Positions 42,451 to 52,733 are shown, counted from the stretch's first letter. The stretch is DNA of 64,000 nt from Bacteroidota bacterium (GCA_016718825.1 JADKCL010000024.1:77002-141001); one strand, 5' to 3'. The notes: generated by a model not told the origin, from the sequence alone. Made by a program: numbers and translations.

Positions 42451-42641
42451 ACTTCCATATTTTTGGACGATGCGGGTGAAACTGCCTCCTTGTTACCGCC
42501 ATGGCTTATCCACCCTAGCCCAGAAAAGCACCCAACCGCCATAATTCTGATCATCCCACTAGCGAAAGTGAAGATGGTTTGCGAATTTGGCCAAACCGTA
42601 TACCTGTGTTTTTTTGTAAAGGCTTTTAACGAAATCATCCA

Positions 42642-44396
42642 ATGAAGAAACATCTATTGACAGCATTGTTTGTGGGGATCACCCTCTCTGGATTTTCCCA
42701 AGCCCTCCAATGGGCTTACAGCTTTCAAAATCAAGCGGTCATGGAAGCAATGACCGATGTCGCGGCCAACGGAACCGACCGGTTTGCCATCATCGGCAAC
42801 GGCAATTCGGGCATCAGCATGGATCCGATTGGCGGCAGTCCGATGTACAATTCGAGCGGCAATTTTATCGCCTGCTACAATGCCAATGCTGCCATCCAAT
42901 GGATACAACCCGCTGTCGGGAGCACGTTTGGCGTCCAATTGGCGGCGAATGGAGATGTCTATGTCTGCGGCGGATTCTCGGGCACGCAAGACTTTGATCC
43001 GGCAGGCGGCAGCTTCCCGCTCACGGCCACCGGTTTTGACAGCTACCTTCAGAAATTCAATGCCGACGGGACATTTGCCTGGGCTGCAGCGGCCTCGGCC
43101 GAAGGCACAGCCTCCGAAATTGAAGTTTTGGCCGATGGCCGCATCATCGTGGCCGGCCGCTCCGATGTCGATGCCACGGTGACACTCAGCAACAGCAGCA
43201 CAGTGACGCTGCTCAAGGGCGTATTTATCCTGGAATTCAGCGCGACCGGCAGCCTTACCAATGCCTTCAGCATCTCCGTGCCCGCCCCTGCGGGATACGG
43301 TTATGTGTATGCGCTTACTTCGGATGCGAGCAACAACGTCTATCTCGGCGGGAGCCTCGACGGCATTGCCGACTTCGACCTCGGCGCAGGCACAGCCAAC
43401 AATGTAGCAACAAGTGCTTATGATGCTTATTGCGTGAAATACAATTCCAGCTTTCAATTGCAGTGGTTTCGGCAGTTTGGAGACGACAATACACCGACGG
43501 GTTGGGACAAACTGCGTGGCTTGGCGGTCGATGCCGCGGGCAATGTTTATGCGGGCGGCGAATTCACCTGGACCACGGACTTTGACATCGCAAATCCGGG
43601 AACGCATGTCTTGATTTCCGATCCGGCATCGCAGGCGCCGAGTGGATTTTTGTTGCAGTGGAATTCGGCGGGAGCCCTCAACTGGGTCAAGAAAATCGGA
43701 AACAACAACGGCGGCATCCCGACGGAGTCAGCCCAAGTTGCCGTGACACAGATCGCGCTTCAAAACAACACGCTCTACGCCGGCTTCGAAGGTTGGGGCT
43801 ATTGGGATGTGGATCCGTCGGGCAGCAATACCATCCTGGAGGTCGGCGCGGTGGCAAGTCCGGGCATCGGTTTCGGTAAATATTCAGATGCAGGCAATTA
43901 CCTCGCGGCTTTTTCGATCGATACCAATGCAGCGAGCAGCGGACTCACGACGGTGGGTTTTGGCATGCTGGGAACGGATCAATTCGTGACGGCTGGCAAA
44001 TTCAACAAGCGTCTGGATTTTGATCCTACGGGCGGCAGCACCTTCCTTCAAACCGATGTCAATGGCGGCTTCTACGAATTTGACAACGACCTCTACATTG
44101 CGAAATATGGCTTCGGAGGCATTACAGCAGTCAACGAGCGCCCATTGGGTTCTTCGTTTCAATTGTATCCGAATCCGTTCCAAACGCAATTGTGGGTGGC
44201 TCAGGATGCGAATCAGAATCCGTTGCGCGTCAACATCTACGATGCACAAGGCAAATTGATCGCCACAGCAATTCCAGATATGCAGGGCAGCATCAATACG
44301 ACCGACCTGCAGGCGGGCTTCTACACCGTGGAAGTGCTTTCGGGTTCCTCCCAGCGCGATTGCTTTAAAATGGTCAAAGCTGGAAGCAGCCGCTGA
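42642..44396 (+). CDS. SBBP-like T9SS-secreted protein
   Basis: 584 residues with a signal peptide (MKKHLLTALFVGITLSGFSQ). Propeller-type repeats (GDVYVCGGFSGTQDFDPAGG, NVYLGGSLDGIADFDLGAG, NVYAGGEFTWTTDFD) are followed by a T9SS tail (FQLYPNPFQTQLWV ... DCFKMVKAG). The architecture matches the gene at 34350-36236, without its Ig-like stretch. It is predicted to be cell-surface or secreted; function unknown. Duplicated DNA lies on both sides (42291-42450 and 44404-44840), so the gene sits between two copies of a repeat. Confidence 0.82.
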   Translation: MKKHLLTALFVGITLSGFSQALQWAYSFQNQAVMEAMTDVAANGTDRFAIIGNGNSGISMDPIGGSPMYNSSGNFIACYNANAAIQWIQPAVGSTFGVQLAANGDVYVCGGFSGTQDFDPAGGSFPLTATGFDSYLQKFNADGTFAWAAAASAEGTASEIEVLADGRIIVAGRSDVDATVTLSNSSTVTLLKGVFILEFSATGSLTNAFSISVPAPAGYGYVYALTSDASNNVYLGGSLDGIADFDLGAGTANNVATSAYDAYCVKYNSSFQLQWFRQFGDDNTPTGWDKLRGLAVDAAGNVYAGGEFTWTTDFDIANPGTHVLISDPASQAPSGFLLQWNSAGALNWVKKIGNNNGGIPTESAQVAVTQIALQNNTLYAGFEGWGYWDVDPSGSNTILEVGAVASPGIGFGKYSDAGNYLAAFSIDTNAASSGLTTVGFGMLGTDQFVTAGKFNKRLDFDPTGGSTFLQTDVNGGFYEFDNDLYIAKYGFGGITAVNERPLGSSFQLYPNPFQTQLWVAQDANQNPLRVNIYDAQGKLIATAIPDMQGSINTTDLQAGFYTVEVLSGSSQRDCFKMVKAGSSR

Positions 44397-44553
44397 GGTA
44401 AGGCAGGTTGCAGTTGGGAATTGGAAATGATCGTTGCTTGGGCGATAATCATTAAAAGTGGCATTGCCGACATGGCGGACATACGCGTTTGAATGCGCTT
44501 CCTTGCCCCATCGGGTCACACCATTTTCTGATTTTTTGAGATATTTGCTGGCT

Positions 44554-45156
44554 ATGCGCCGGTATTTTTTGATCCTTCCGCTTTTCGTGTTGCTTCTGAT
44601 GCAGCATTTTGGCTCCTATGCCCAGGCTGTGGATACGGTTTCCATCGTTCGACTGCGGCATCAGGAAGCGCCGTTGGGTCGGAAATTGCTGCGCGCGGAG
44701 CTGATTGGATTGGGTGCGCAGGGCGCCACCACGGGGCTTTTGTTCGTGCTGCCACGCGATTTTACGAATTGGTCGCTTGATTCCGCAAGGTACACCTTCA
44801 AGGAGGCCTGGACGAAACCGCCCGTCTTTGACCACGATTCCTGGGTATTCAATTATGCTGCCCATCCTTACTCGGGAGCCTTCATGTACAACACCATGCG
44901 CAGCCAAGGTGCAAAACCGCTACCCTCCTACCTGTTTGCCACCGGCCAGAGTTTGATTTGGGAATTCATGATCGAATCCTGGGTGGAACGCCCGAGCATT
45001 CAGGACTTGATCATTACTTCCAATTTGGGTTCCCTGCTGGGGGAAGCCATCCACCGCGCCACCCTGCGCATGAAACGCAATGGCTTCACCACCATCGAAA
45101 AGATCTTCGTGATCGTCTCCAATCCCGCCTATTGCATCAACAACGGACTGAAATGA
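44554..45156 (+). CDS. DUF3943 family protein
   Basis: About 200 residues from the ATG at 44554, with a signal peptide (MRRYFLILPLFVLLLMQHFGSYAQA). An earlier in-frame ATG at 44458 would bury the signal peptide. The DUF3943 pattern is clear: FDHDSWVFNYAAHPYSGAFM, YNTMRSQG, WEFMIESWVERPSIQDLI, then SNLGSLLGEAIH. These proteins are exported, probably to the outer membrane, with no known reaction. Part of its 5' region is duplicated at 42291-42450. Confidence 0.75.
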   Translation: MRRYFLILPLFVLLLMQHFGSYAQAVDTVSIVRLRHQEAPLGRKLLRAELIGLGAQGATTGLLFVLPRDFTNWSLDSARYTFKEAWTKPPVFDHDSWVFNYAAHPYSGAFMYNTMRSQGAKPLPSYLFATGQSLIWEFMIESWVERPSIQDLIITSNLGSLLGEAIHRATLRMKRNGFTTIEKIFVIVSNPAYCINNGLK

Positions 45157-45570
45157 GAATCCGTGGGTAGGATCGCGGTTGAGCATCCTGAACGCCCTTG
45201 GGAATGGCACTCAGGCATGGAATTTGAGACTTCCAAGAAGTTTATCGATTGAAAAAGTGCACTTTACGTGTGATGGATTTCCGCACCGAAGCGCATAGCC
45301 GCCGCAGATGCATGCCGCTTTTTGGTAGCCGGCGTGAAAGCGAGCTTGGTCAATGACGGCTACGGTAGGAGAAACGCCGGTCATTGTACAGCAAAGATGC
45401 CCCCCCCTCGTTGACGGAAGCATGGATGCGCACGGATCCGATTTCTCTCAAAAATGCCATGAACACACTTTGGCGAATGCAATAGATATTCTAACTTGTC
45501 GTCGTTACCCTATCGTTCCAAGTTTGGCAAGGTTTGTACCGCGCCTTCGAATCAAAAATTGTCAATTGCC
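45157..45570. other. Intergenic region before the eCIS-like gene
   Basis: No gene, hairpin or repeat is convincing. An ATG at 45496 is in frame with the next gene but the preceding 25 codons look non-coding. Confidence 0.35.
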
Positions 45571-47775
45571 ATGAGTGAAAGATCAGAAATTACCCGCACG
45601 CCACTCACAACGATGGAAAATGGCGAGGGCGGCGAATCCGAAGGACGCAGCTTGGCTCCTCCAGCCTTTTCATTGACCGCAAGCGCTGCAGCCTCTCCTC
45701 CTGCTGAAGGCGGCGCCGGTGTCGCACAGTTGACAGCCGGCGAAACCGAAGCTGCCTCCGAACCACTTGCACCCGCTGTGTGGGACGAATTTTACCGCGA
45801 ATTCAACCGTGAATTTGCGCCTGTGCTCCAAATTCTCGGGCCCGACGAGCACGAAGGCGGCGAACGTGTGAGCCTCGCAAAGCTGCGCACGAAGTTCTCG
45901 CCGCGTGAGGTTCGCCTGCTCCTTGATTTTTGCCGCACACAATTCATCCCCGACGGATTGTGGAACACCGGAGAACATTGTGAGACGGATGCCCGCGAGC
46001 GCATCCTATTGGCCTCTCATATCCTAGACCAAGGCCACATACGCCACGGAAGCATGGTGGAGGATTTGCATGCGCGCATGTGCGGGCACTGGGCCACGCT
46101 TGTTTATGCTTATGCGGGCACCACACGCGAAGTTGGTCCCTCGGCAAGTGGGGTCATGGGCAATTTTGATCACAGCGGCCATGTCGTATTCGGGACCGGT
46201 ACGGTAACTGGCGAAATGGGTAGCCGTGTGGAACTCGATGCGTTACCGGCTGGGCAACAAGACGATATCGGCGAAGTTCAAGAAGGAACGGGCCATGCGA
46301 CTGCCATTGCTGCGGCACGTGCAAGTGGCGATGCCGAACGCTTGCGGCGTTTTGCCAGGCTCAGAGGCATTCCGTCCGGACAGTTTGATGACATGAAGGC
46401 AGGTGATTGGCTTTGGATCTACAACGGAAATGGATCCGGACTTGGAGCGCATAGTATTATCTTCTCGCATTGGACCACTGACTTGGTAGCAGGTCCACAA
46501 GGCGGAATGTGCCGGAAGGGAGTCGCTTACAGCCAAGGACATCCTGCTGAGGGTGGCAGGAGACACGAAATTGAGGTCGGAGACAGATTTTATTTTACCG
46601 AGACGCCCTACCGTTGCATCAGCCCGATCATCAATTGGATTCACATCAATGACGAAGCCCATGCCGCAAGTACGATCGAGGAAATCCTGCTGATGGATCC
46701 GCCTTCGCCCGAGGCGGAGGTGACGGAAGCTCCGCCACGTGGCAGGCGTCCACGACGCGACATGAGTGTGCGCGGTCGTAACGAAACGCTGTTGATGCAA
46801 GCAGCGCGCGGTAGCGAAAGCATCAACGTGCAGGGACTTTATGCTGACCTCATCGCGGAAATCAATGGCTACATGGGTATTTTGGCTCCCCGCATGAGCG
46901 CCCACCAAATCTCGGTGATCCGTCCTTACTTGGAACCAAGAACGGGCGATACCATTGACTTCAACTACCTTGAAATTTTGGTTCGCCTCATTCAGCGCCT
47001 GAAACCGATGGCGACGAATGCCGCAATATTGACTGCCAATACCGCTTCCACGGAAGACGGCGTCGCTGAGCGGTATGCACGTACAGCGCCCGCCCGCCTC
47101 GCAAGTATCGGCACGAACAATGCCATAGCGCGCGCAAAAATCACGGAGCTTTCACCCACGCTTGATGCGATGTTGTTACTCGCCGATGACTTTACCGGGC
47201 ATGCACGCCTCACGGAAATTGCCGCGCTCTTTACAATGCTCCAAAGCCAATATGACGAAGTACAGGCAAGTTCGGTACAAGCATTGGAAGGGGAAAGACT
47301 CGCGACCTCCTTTGCAGGTGGCGAAGGATTGGCAGCCGAGATCCAAGCGGCCATGCAGCCCACCGAAGCAGGTGGGGAACCCTTGAGCCGCGGTGCAGCA
47401 TTTGAACGTGTATTGGCGGCGCACGGCATGGATTTGGGACAGTATGACCGCGCAACGAATGCAGCTTCAGCCTTCGCCCGAGGCGCTGTAGGGATCGTGT
47501 CCACGCTCACCACCCTGCAACAAACCCTAGGTGGCCCCACTCGCCGGATACCAGCCATTCGCAGTTACCGCGTACTCTTTCGGGATGCAGCTCCACAAAT
47601 CGCCCGCCTGCGCGTGCTTTCGCGCACCATTCGCGAAGGAAACCGTGCCACTGCGAGCTACCACCTCGCCCACCCTGGCAACATCCGTGGTGCGGATACC
47701 ACGACGGGGGTTACGGGATTGCTCGGGGCTGTAAGGCCGGTTGGAAGGTTGAGGGGATTGGTTAGAGGGGGGTGA
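45571..47775 (+). CDS. Large protein with eCIS-type N-terminal motif
   Basis: 734 residues from the ATG at 45571 (MSERSEITRTPL). There is no signal peptide. Near residue 30 stands APPAFSLTASAA, the PPxFxLxAS motif seen on proteins encoded with contractile injection systems. The middle part has CGHWATLVYAYAG and later KAGDWLWIYNG with GAHSIIFSHW, a Cys...His arrangement reminiscent of papain-fold (NlpC/P60 or CHAP-like) peptidoglycan hydrolases; this is tentative. The C-terminal half is helical and ends TGVTGLLGAVRPVGRL. A second copy of that end is found at 57454-57573. I infer a cargo or toxin-like protein. The frame is intact. Confidence 0.5.
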   Translation: MSERSEITRTPLTTMENGEGGESEGRSLAPPAFSLTASAAASPPAEGGAGVAQLTAGETEAASEPLAPAVWDEFYREFNREFAPVLQILGPDEHEGGERVSLAKLRTKFSPREVRLLLDFCRTQFIPDGLWNTGEHCETDARERILLASHILDQGHIRHGSMVEDLHARMCGHWATLVYAYAGTTREVGPSASGVMGNFDHSGHVVFGTGTVTGEMGSRVELDALPAGQQDDIGEVQEGTGHATAIAAARASGDAERLRRFARLRGIPSGQFDDMKAGDWLWIYNGNGSGLGAHSIIFSHWTTDLVAGPQGGMCRKGVAYSQGHPAEGGRRHEIEVGDRFYFTETPYRCISPIINWIHINDEAHAASTIEEILLMDPPSPEAEVTEAPPRGRRPRRDMSVRGRNETLLMQAARGSESINVQGLYADLIAEINGYMGILAPRMSAHQISVIRPYLEPRTGDTIDFNYLEILVRLIQRLKPMATNAAILTANTASTEDGVAERYARTAPARLASIGTNNAIARAKITELSPTLDAMLLLADDFTGHARLTEIAALFTMLQSQYDEVQASSVQALEGERLATSFAGGEGLAAEIQAAMQPTEAGGEPLSRGAAFERVLAAHGMDLGQYDRATNAASAFARGAVGIVSTLTTLQQTLGGPTRRIPAIRSYRVLFRDAAPQIARLRVLSRTIREGNRATASYHLAHPGNIRGADTTTGVTGLLGAVRPVGRLRGLVRGG

Positions 47776-47968
47776 TTGAATGCCGAAACTTCAGATCGAG
47801 TAACATAATATCGATGATTGGCAAAATAACGATCTGCGATTGTCACCACCATAATTTTGACATGCGATACATTTACGGAATGTAATTCGATGATGGTCAA
47901 TTCGTCTTGCATTCCTTTGGTCAGAAGGTTGATGGACCATTCGTGGCCATCGATGGTAGGATGATAGG

Positions 47969-48073
47969 CAAAAAAAAGGCCCACTCGGGGAGCAGGCACA
48001 CCAGTTTCATAACTGCGGTCACTAGGACCTTGTTGTGATAAGATGACAATGCGAAGGTAACAAAGACTTTCGA
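47969..48073 (-). ncRNA. tracrRNA of the type II-C CRISPR system
   Basis: On the minus strand, the stretch at 48032-48065 is an anti-repeat. CACAAC pairs with the repeat start GTTGTG, a G-U and an A-U follow, then a UU/UU bulge, and TGTCATC pairs with GATGACA. This lower stem, bulge and upper stem is the standard Cas9 guide duplex. Downstream come two small hairpins (GGTC-CTAGT-GACC and CAGTT-ATGA-AACTG) and then a terminator. Length is about 105 nt. It is transcribed away from cas9, whose start lies 50 bp to the right. Cas9 should bind it and the crRNA as a dual guide. Confidence 0.85.
47970..47997 (-). terminator. Intrinsic terminator of the tracrRNA
   Basis: On the minus strand, GCCTGCTC-CCC-GAGTGGGC forms an 8-bp stem (two G-U pairs) followed by a run of eight T. 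It forms the last stem-loop of the tracrRNA. Confidence 0.85.
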
Positions 48074-48078
48074 GAATC

Positions 48079-48109
48079 CAAAACATTGTTAAATTGCAGG
48101 TGAATCAAA
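48079..48109 (-). promoter_or_regulatory. Likely promoter of the tracrRNA (Bacteroidota type)
   Basis: On the minus strand TTTG (48109-48106) is followed after exactly 19 bases by ATGTTTTG (48086-48079). The Bacteroidota primary sigma consensus is TTTG, about 19 bases, then TAnnTTTG. The -7 box deviates only at TA/AT. Transcription would begin about 48073, just before the anti-repeat. Confidence 0.55.
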
Positions 48110-48122
48110 TTTTAAATTCACC

Positions 48123-51100
48123 ATGAATAGAATCCTTTCACTTGACCTTGGAACAGCCTCAATCGGTTGGGCAGTACGCGAAAAGTCTCATTCTCCTTCC
48201 ATTGAAGACATCATTGAAAGCGGCGTTGTCATTTTTCCAGAGGGCTATGGCTCTGTAAAAGGCAATCAATTCTCCCTGGCTTCCGAACGTCGCAAAAAAA
48301 GACTGATTCGTAGAGGATACTACCGGCGGAAACTTCGCAAATATGCGACACTCAAAGTATTGATTGAAAACGGGTTGGTCCCATTATCGATCGAGGAGCT
48401 TCGGGCTTGGATCAAACCTGCCCGCGGTGAGCAAGCCATGTATCCTATCAATGAATTGTTTCACAAGTGGCTGAGGTTGATTCCTGCGAATGGGCCGCTG
48501 CGCGCTACTGCATTTGCCAATATTTATCAGGTGCGTGCCGCAGCGATTAACGGAAAGTTGAATCACTACACCCAGTTCGGCTTTTCAGAAGCACAGTTGC
48601 TCGGCCGAATTGTTTACAATTTCGCGCAAAGAAGGGGATTTCTCAGCAATGCCAAAGACAATCGTGCAGCATCGGATACCGGCAAAGTCAATTTAGGGAT
48701 CCAAGCCCTCAAAGCAGAAATGGGCGACAAAACGATGTCGGAGCATTTCGCGACCCTGAATCCCTTTGAGCAAAGAATTCGTGGGCGATTTCTTGCACGG
48801 GAAATGTTTGAAGATGAATTGCAAACGATCTGCATTCGGTATCCTTCGGTACTTTCCCACCTCAAAGAAGGACTTGACCGTGCATTGTTTCATGTGCGCC
48901 CACTCAAAAGTCAAAAGGACAAGGTTGGAGGCTGCACGTTTGAAAAGGACAAAACCAGAATTCCACTGAGCCATCCAGACTTTGAGTTGTTCAGGCTTGT
49001 CCAATTTCTTCAAAATGTGCGAATCAATTTGGGATCGAATGGAACGCAAGCCAACACCAAGGATTCGAAGGGGAAAAGCAAAGAAGAGCTTCCACTCTCC
49101 ATCGTTGATCAAGTTGTTGCCAAAATTGTTGCGGAGAAGGCCGGGAAGGTGACGCAAAAGGAGCTACAGCAATGGTTGTCCAAAATGATGGAACGCGATG
49201 TCGCAGTTACCTATCATGAAAAAGTGCTTGTGCCCTCTTGCCCTACTTCTCACTTAATGTACCAAGTGCTGGGAAACGATTGGCGCCATCATAAGCTCTT
49301 CCGAACCGTTGAAAGTGGCCAACGCCAAGGAAAGGTCGCTAAAATCGGCTATGTTGAGTTGTGGCACTTCCTGCGCGAGGCGGCGGAGAGACCAGAAAAA
49401 TTCACCATAGAGAATCCAGTCAAGGACTACGCCAACAAGCTGGGATTGGATGGAGAAGCCATTGAGTTATTGGAGGATTATGTGGAATCAATGCCCGCGG
49501 GCTATGCCTCCATGTCTCTCAATGCGATCAACAGAATTTTGCCTTTCATGCGTGACGGGCATCCGTATCACGTGGCTGTGCCGCTCGCAGGGATGAAGCG
49601 TGTGCTTGGGGATGGGCTTTGGTCGGAACTCGGCGATGAACTCACCCAAGCCCTTGCCGACCGAGCTGAAACGATAACCTTGGAATCATCTCGCAATCGG
49701 ATTTACAACGAAGGACTTGAAGCTTTGCGCAACGATGCCGTTGTAATGGAACGAAAAGCGATTCAGGATCGATTAAAGTTTCACTTGGGACCAACAGGCT
49801 GGAAAGAACAAAAAGCCTTGAGCAAAGATTTCCCGGAAAGCGAGGCTCACATCATCGCCAATATGCTCGCTGAGGCTGGCAAAGATTTGAATGCTGCCGT
49901 TTTCCGCAAGATTCCGAACTTCCAAGATTTCGTTGCCGACCGCGTTGAAACGGAGCTGCGCAATCATCTTTCCTTGGATCAGGCTGCAATCGAAAAGCGG
50001 TTGCAGGGCCTCTACCACCATTCCGCGATTTCAAAATGGAAGCCAGCAAAGGTTTTGGTGGAACCCGGAGTTGACCCCGAAAACTTTGTCTTGCAACTGG
50101 ACACACCCTATACCGGTGCTATTCAGAATCCAGCAGCAATGCGTTGTCTCCACGAAACCAAAAAGCTTGTCAACTACCTGCTGCGTGAGCGCATCATCGA
50201 TCAGCATGACACCGTAGTGGTCGAGATGGCGAGGGAATTGAATGAATCCAACAAACGTGCTGGGATTTTGGAATGGCAAAAGATCCAAGACACTGAGCGG
50301 CAAAACATTCGAAAATTCCTCGCAGAGCAGATGCAGATTGCCAATCCTTCAGAGGATTTGGTGTTGCGCACCCGCCTTTGGTTGGAACAAATTCAAATCA
50401 CCGAGGGCGACCAACAGCGCGCATTTCTCGATAAACAATTGCTTGGCAAGGAGCTAGGCGGTAGAAAGTCTGATACCATTGTCGCAATTTCCAGCTCTGG
50501 AAGGAACAGAAAGGAATTTGTATTTACTCAGGCAAGCAGATATCGCCGACCGATATCCTTAATGGACTGCAGTGCAAGCTGAGAACACACGATTCCATTG
50601 AGTCGCAGCAACGATAGTACAATGCAAAACCTGACTTTGGCAACAGCAACTGCCAACAAAGACAAGGGACAACGAACGCCTTTTGAAGTCGGCCATGGAG
50701 TCGGCGTAGTCAATGATTACGAAACCATCAAACAGCGACTACAGCCATGGAGGGATCGCTTGGAATACCTGCAAAAGCAGATCGACGGCAAAAAGAAAGG
50801 CATTCGTGGAGCCAAAGGTGCAGGCGACATCGACGGGTACAACAGACACGTCAAAGACCGTTGGGTCTTGCGATTCGAGCGCGACTATTGGCGCAACAAA
50901 ATTGAGCGGTTTGAACTCGAAGAAATCTCCTCCAGTTTCGTGAGGCGGCAATTGGTGGACACGCAGGTGATCACCAAATACGCCACCGGATGGCTGAAAA
51001 CGGTATTCAAAATCGTGCGCGGCACAAAAGGCAGCCTCACCGACGAACTGCGTCACCTTTGGGAATTGCAAAAGGATTTTGAGGCCAAGGACCGCACCAA

Positions 51101-52467
51101 CCATACGCATCACCTGATTGATGCAATTGTCAATGCCTTCATTGAGCCCGGACTGTACAACCGACTTGCCGCGGCGTACCGTGAGGCAGAACAAGGTAAA
51201 ACGAAGAAAACCAAATTGGAAAAGCCTTGGCCGTCATTTGTGGAGGACGTGAGACAGCTTTGCGATCAGACATTGGTTTATCATGTCTACCGTGACCGTT
51301 TGAATGTGCAGTCTAAATTCAAGTACCGCGACCGGAACGGGCATGTACATTATAAAACAGGGCAAGGTGTCAAAGCACCTTTGCACAAGGAAACGGCCCT
51401 TGGAAATGTGCGGTCGTGGGAGCAGAAGGATGGGGAAACGGTTTGGAAACGCAATGACGAGGGTGGCTTTGAGCGCATTTATGCGACCCGAAAGGATGTC
51501 GTAGACAAATCAACGAAAGCAATCGCAAAGCCGCACTTCCCTCTCATGGTGGATTATATCAGTGCTAGAAAAGACGAGTACAAGGCTGGAGGCAACCAAC
51601 GTGTTTTGCCTGTGTACAAGCTTCGATTAAAGGATGGTAAACGGGCTCGAATCCTTGGTTTGACCGAAGCTGATCTGGAAAACCTCAAGGAAAATGACCT
51701 CAATGCGCACTTTTTAAATGAGGTCGCTGCTTCAAGTTTGGAGGAGGTGCAGGCGAATGGGTTCTTCTTGCCGGTGAAAAAGGTGCGTGTGGCAACCAGA
51801 GCATCGGAACCGCCAATGGTGAGGCAGGTACAAAAAGCTTTTCAAAAATCCCAATCGACCTGAAAAGCATGGAATGTACTACGAAAACGACGAAAACTAC
51901 GCAATGGGAATCTATTCCAATTTTGACGGAAAGAAGGAACTGCGGGAATATTCGCTGCTATCGAACTACAATGTCGTTGCGCAAAAAAGCGAAGGACTTT
52001 TGAGAGCACCAAAATTTTCAAAGGAAAGGAGTACACTCGGAAGGCAAGAAACGTCGGGAAAAGGATACTTTAAAAGGTAAAGTAAATTCTTCTCTTCTGC
52101 CGAGAATCACCCAGAGGGACCCCCCCTCCTCAATCTGGAAAACGAAAGCATCATTCACCAACGCCTTTACACCGTCAAAGGGATCGACGATGATGGAATC
52201 AAGCTTTATTTTCATACTGAGGCTCGTCCAACTTCTGAGGTAATAAAATTCATGAATGATGTGGTAAATAAGGCAAATGAGGCTGAAAGATTACTTGACA
52301 AAACTGGAAACTTTAAGGAGAGCAAACTAACAACTCCGAAGGGAGGTGATGTTTTGGATCGATACAATGAGTTTCCATACGTGAAATTCAAAGCGAGCAA
52401 CTTTAACGCCCTCATCGAAGGCATCGACTTTACCCTCAGCTACGACGGTTTGATCACCAAACTATGA
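48123..52467 (+). CDS. cas9: Cas9, large type II-C, reading frame interrupted
   Basis: RNA-guided DNA endonuclease. Starts MNRILSLDLGTASIGWAVRE (RuvC-I, Asp8), then an Arg-rich bridge helix (RRKKRLIRRGYYRRKLRKY), RuvC-II (VVEMARELNES, Glu701), HNH (ICIYSGKQIS ... EHTIPLSRSND, His822) and RuvC-III (THHLIDAIVNAF, His997, Asp1000). The C-terminal PAM-interacting part continues as YYENDENYAMGIYS ... RLYTVKGIDDDGIKLYFHTE and ends NFNALIEGIDFTLSYDGL at 52467. Repaired length is about 1,447 residues, as in other large Bacteroidota Cas9. Frame changes lie near 50475 and 50582 (a cancelling pair around HNH), 51861, about 52015 and at a C7 run near 52122. Numbering follows the start frame. Stop and cas1 start overlap (ATGA). 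Either decayed or affected by read errors. Confidence 0.88.
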
Positions 52468-52708
52468 AGCTACGCTCAAAAACGTCCTGCACTTTGGCAA
52501 TCCCGCCCGTCTGAGCCTGAAAAACGATCAGCTTCAGATTGATCTCAAGGAAAAGGGCACTTTGACGCGTCCATTGGAAGATATTGCCTGCCTCGTCGTT
52601 GATCACGGGGATGTAATTTGCACCACTCCCCTGCTCGTACGTGCGGCGAAGTTGGGTTTGGTGATCATTTCTTGCGACGAAAAGCACATTTCCTGCCTAT
52701 ATCCTTGA
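52464..52708 (+). pseudogene. cas1: cas1 remnant (first ~80 codons)
   Basis: The ATG overlaps the cas9 stop. After one missing base following codon 2, the frame reads TLKNVLHFGNPARLSLKNDQ, then PLEDIACLVVDHGDV, PLLVRAAKLGLVIISCDEKH, and stops at 52708. This is the N-terminal beta domain of type II Cas1 (LKNVLFFGNPAxLSLKN, IPIEDIGVVVLD, CDxKHMP). The whole catalytic C-terminal half (about 215 residues) and all of cas2 are missing. CRISPR repeat 1 begins 25 bp after the stop. Cas1-Cas2 is the spacer integrase, so this locus cannot add spacers by itself. Confidence 0.85.
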
Positions 52709-52733
52709 TCCCCTTGTCAGAAGTGCAAAGAAG

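Noticed and set aside
47658..48086. 142-codon minus-strand frame upstream of cas9
   Set aside because: It covers the tracrRNA, its terminator and the opposite strand of the cargo-like gene; no recognisable domain.
50598..51863. Reading the second half of Cas9 as a separate gene
   Set aside because: It is in the same frame as the first half and starts inside the HNH domain. The interruption is explained by two one-base changes that cancel.
51874..52467. Short frames after 51863 as independent small genes
   Set aside because: Joined, they give the expected C-terminal Cas9 sequence (YYENDENYAMGIY ... NFNALIEGIDFTLS) ending at the ATGA overlap with cas1.
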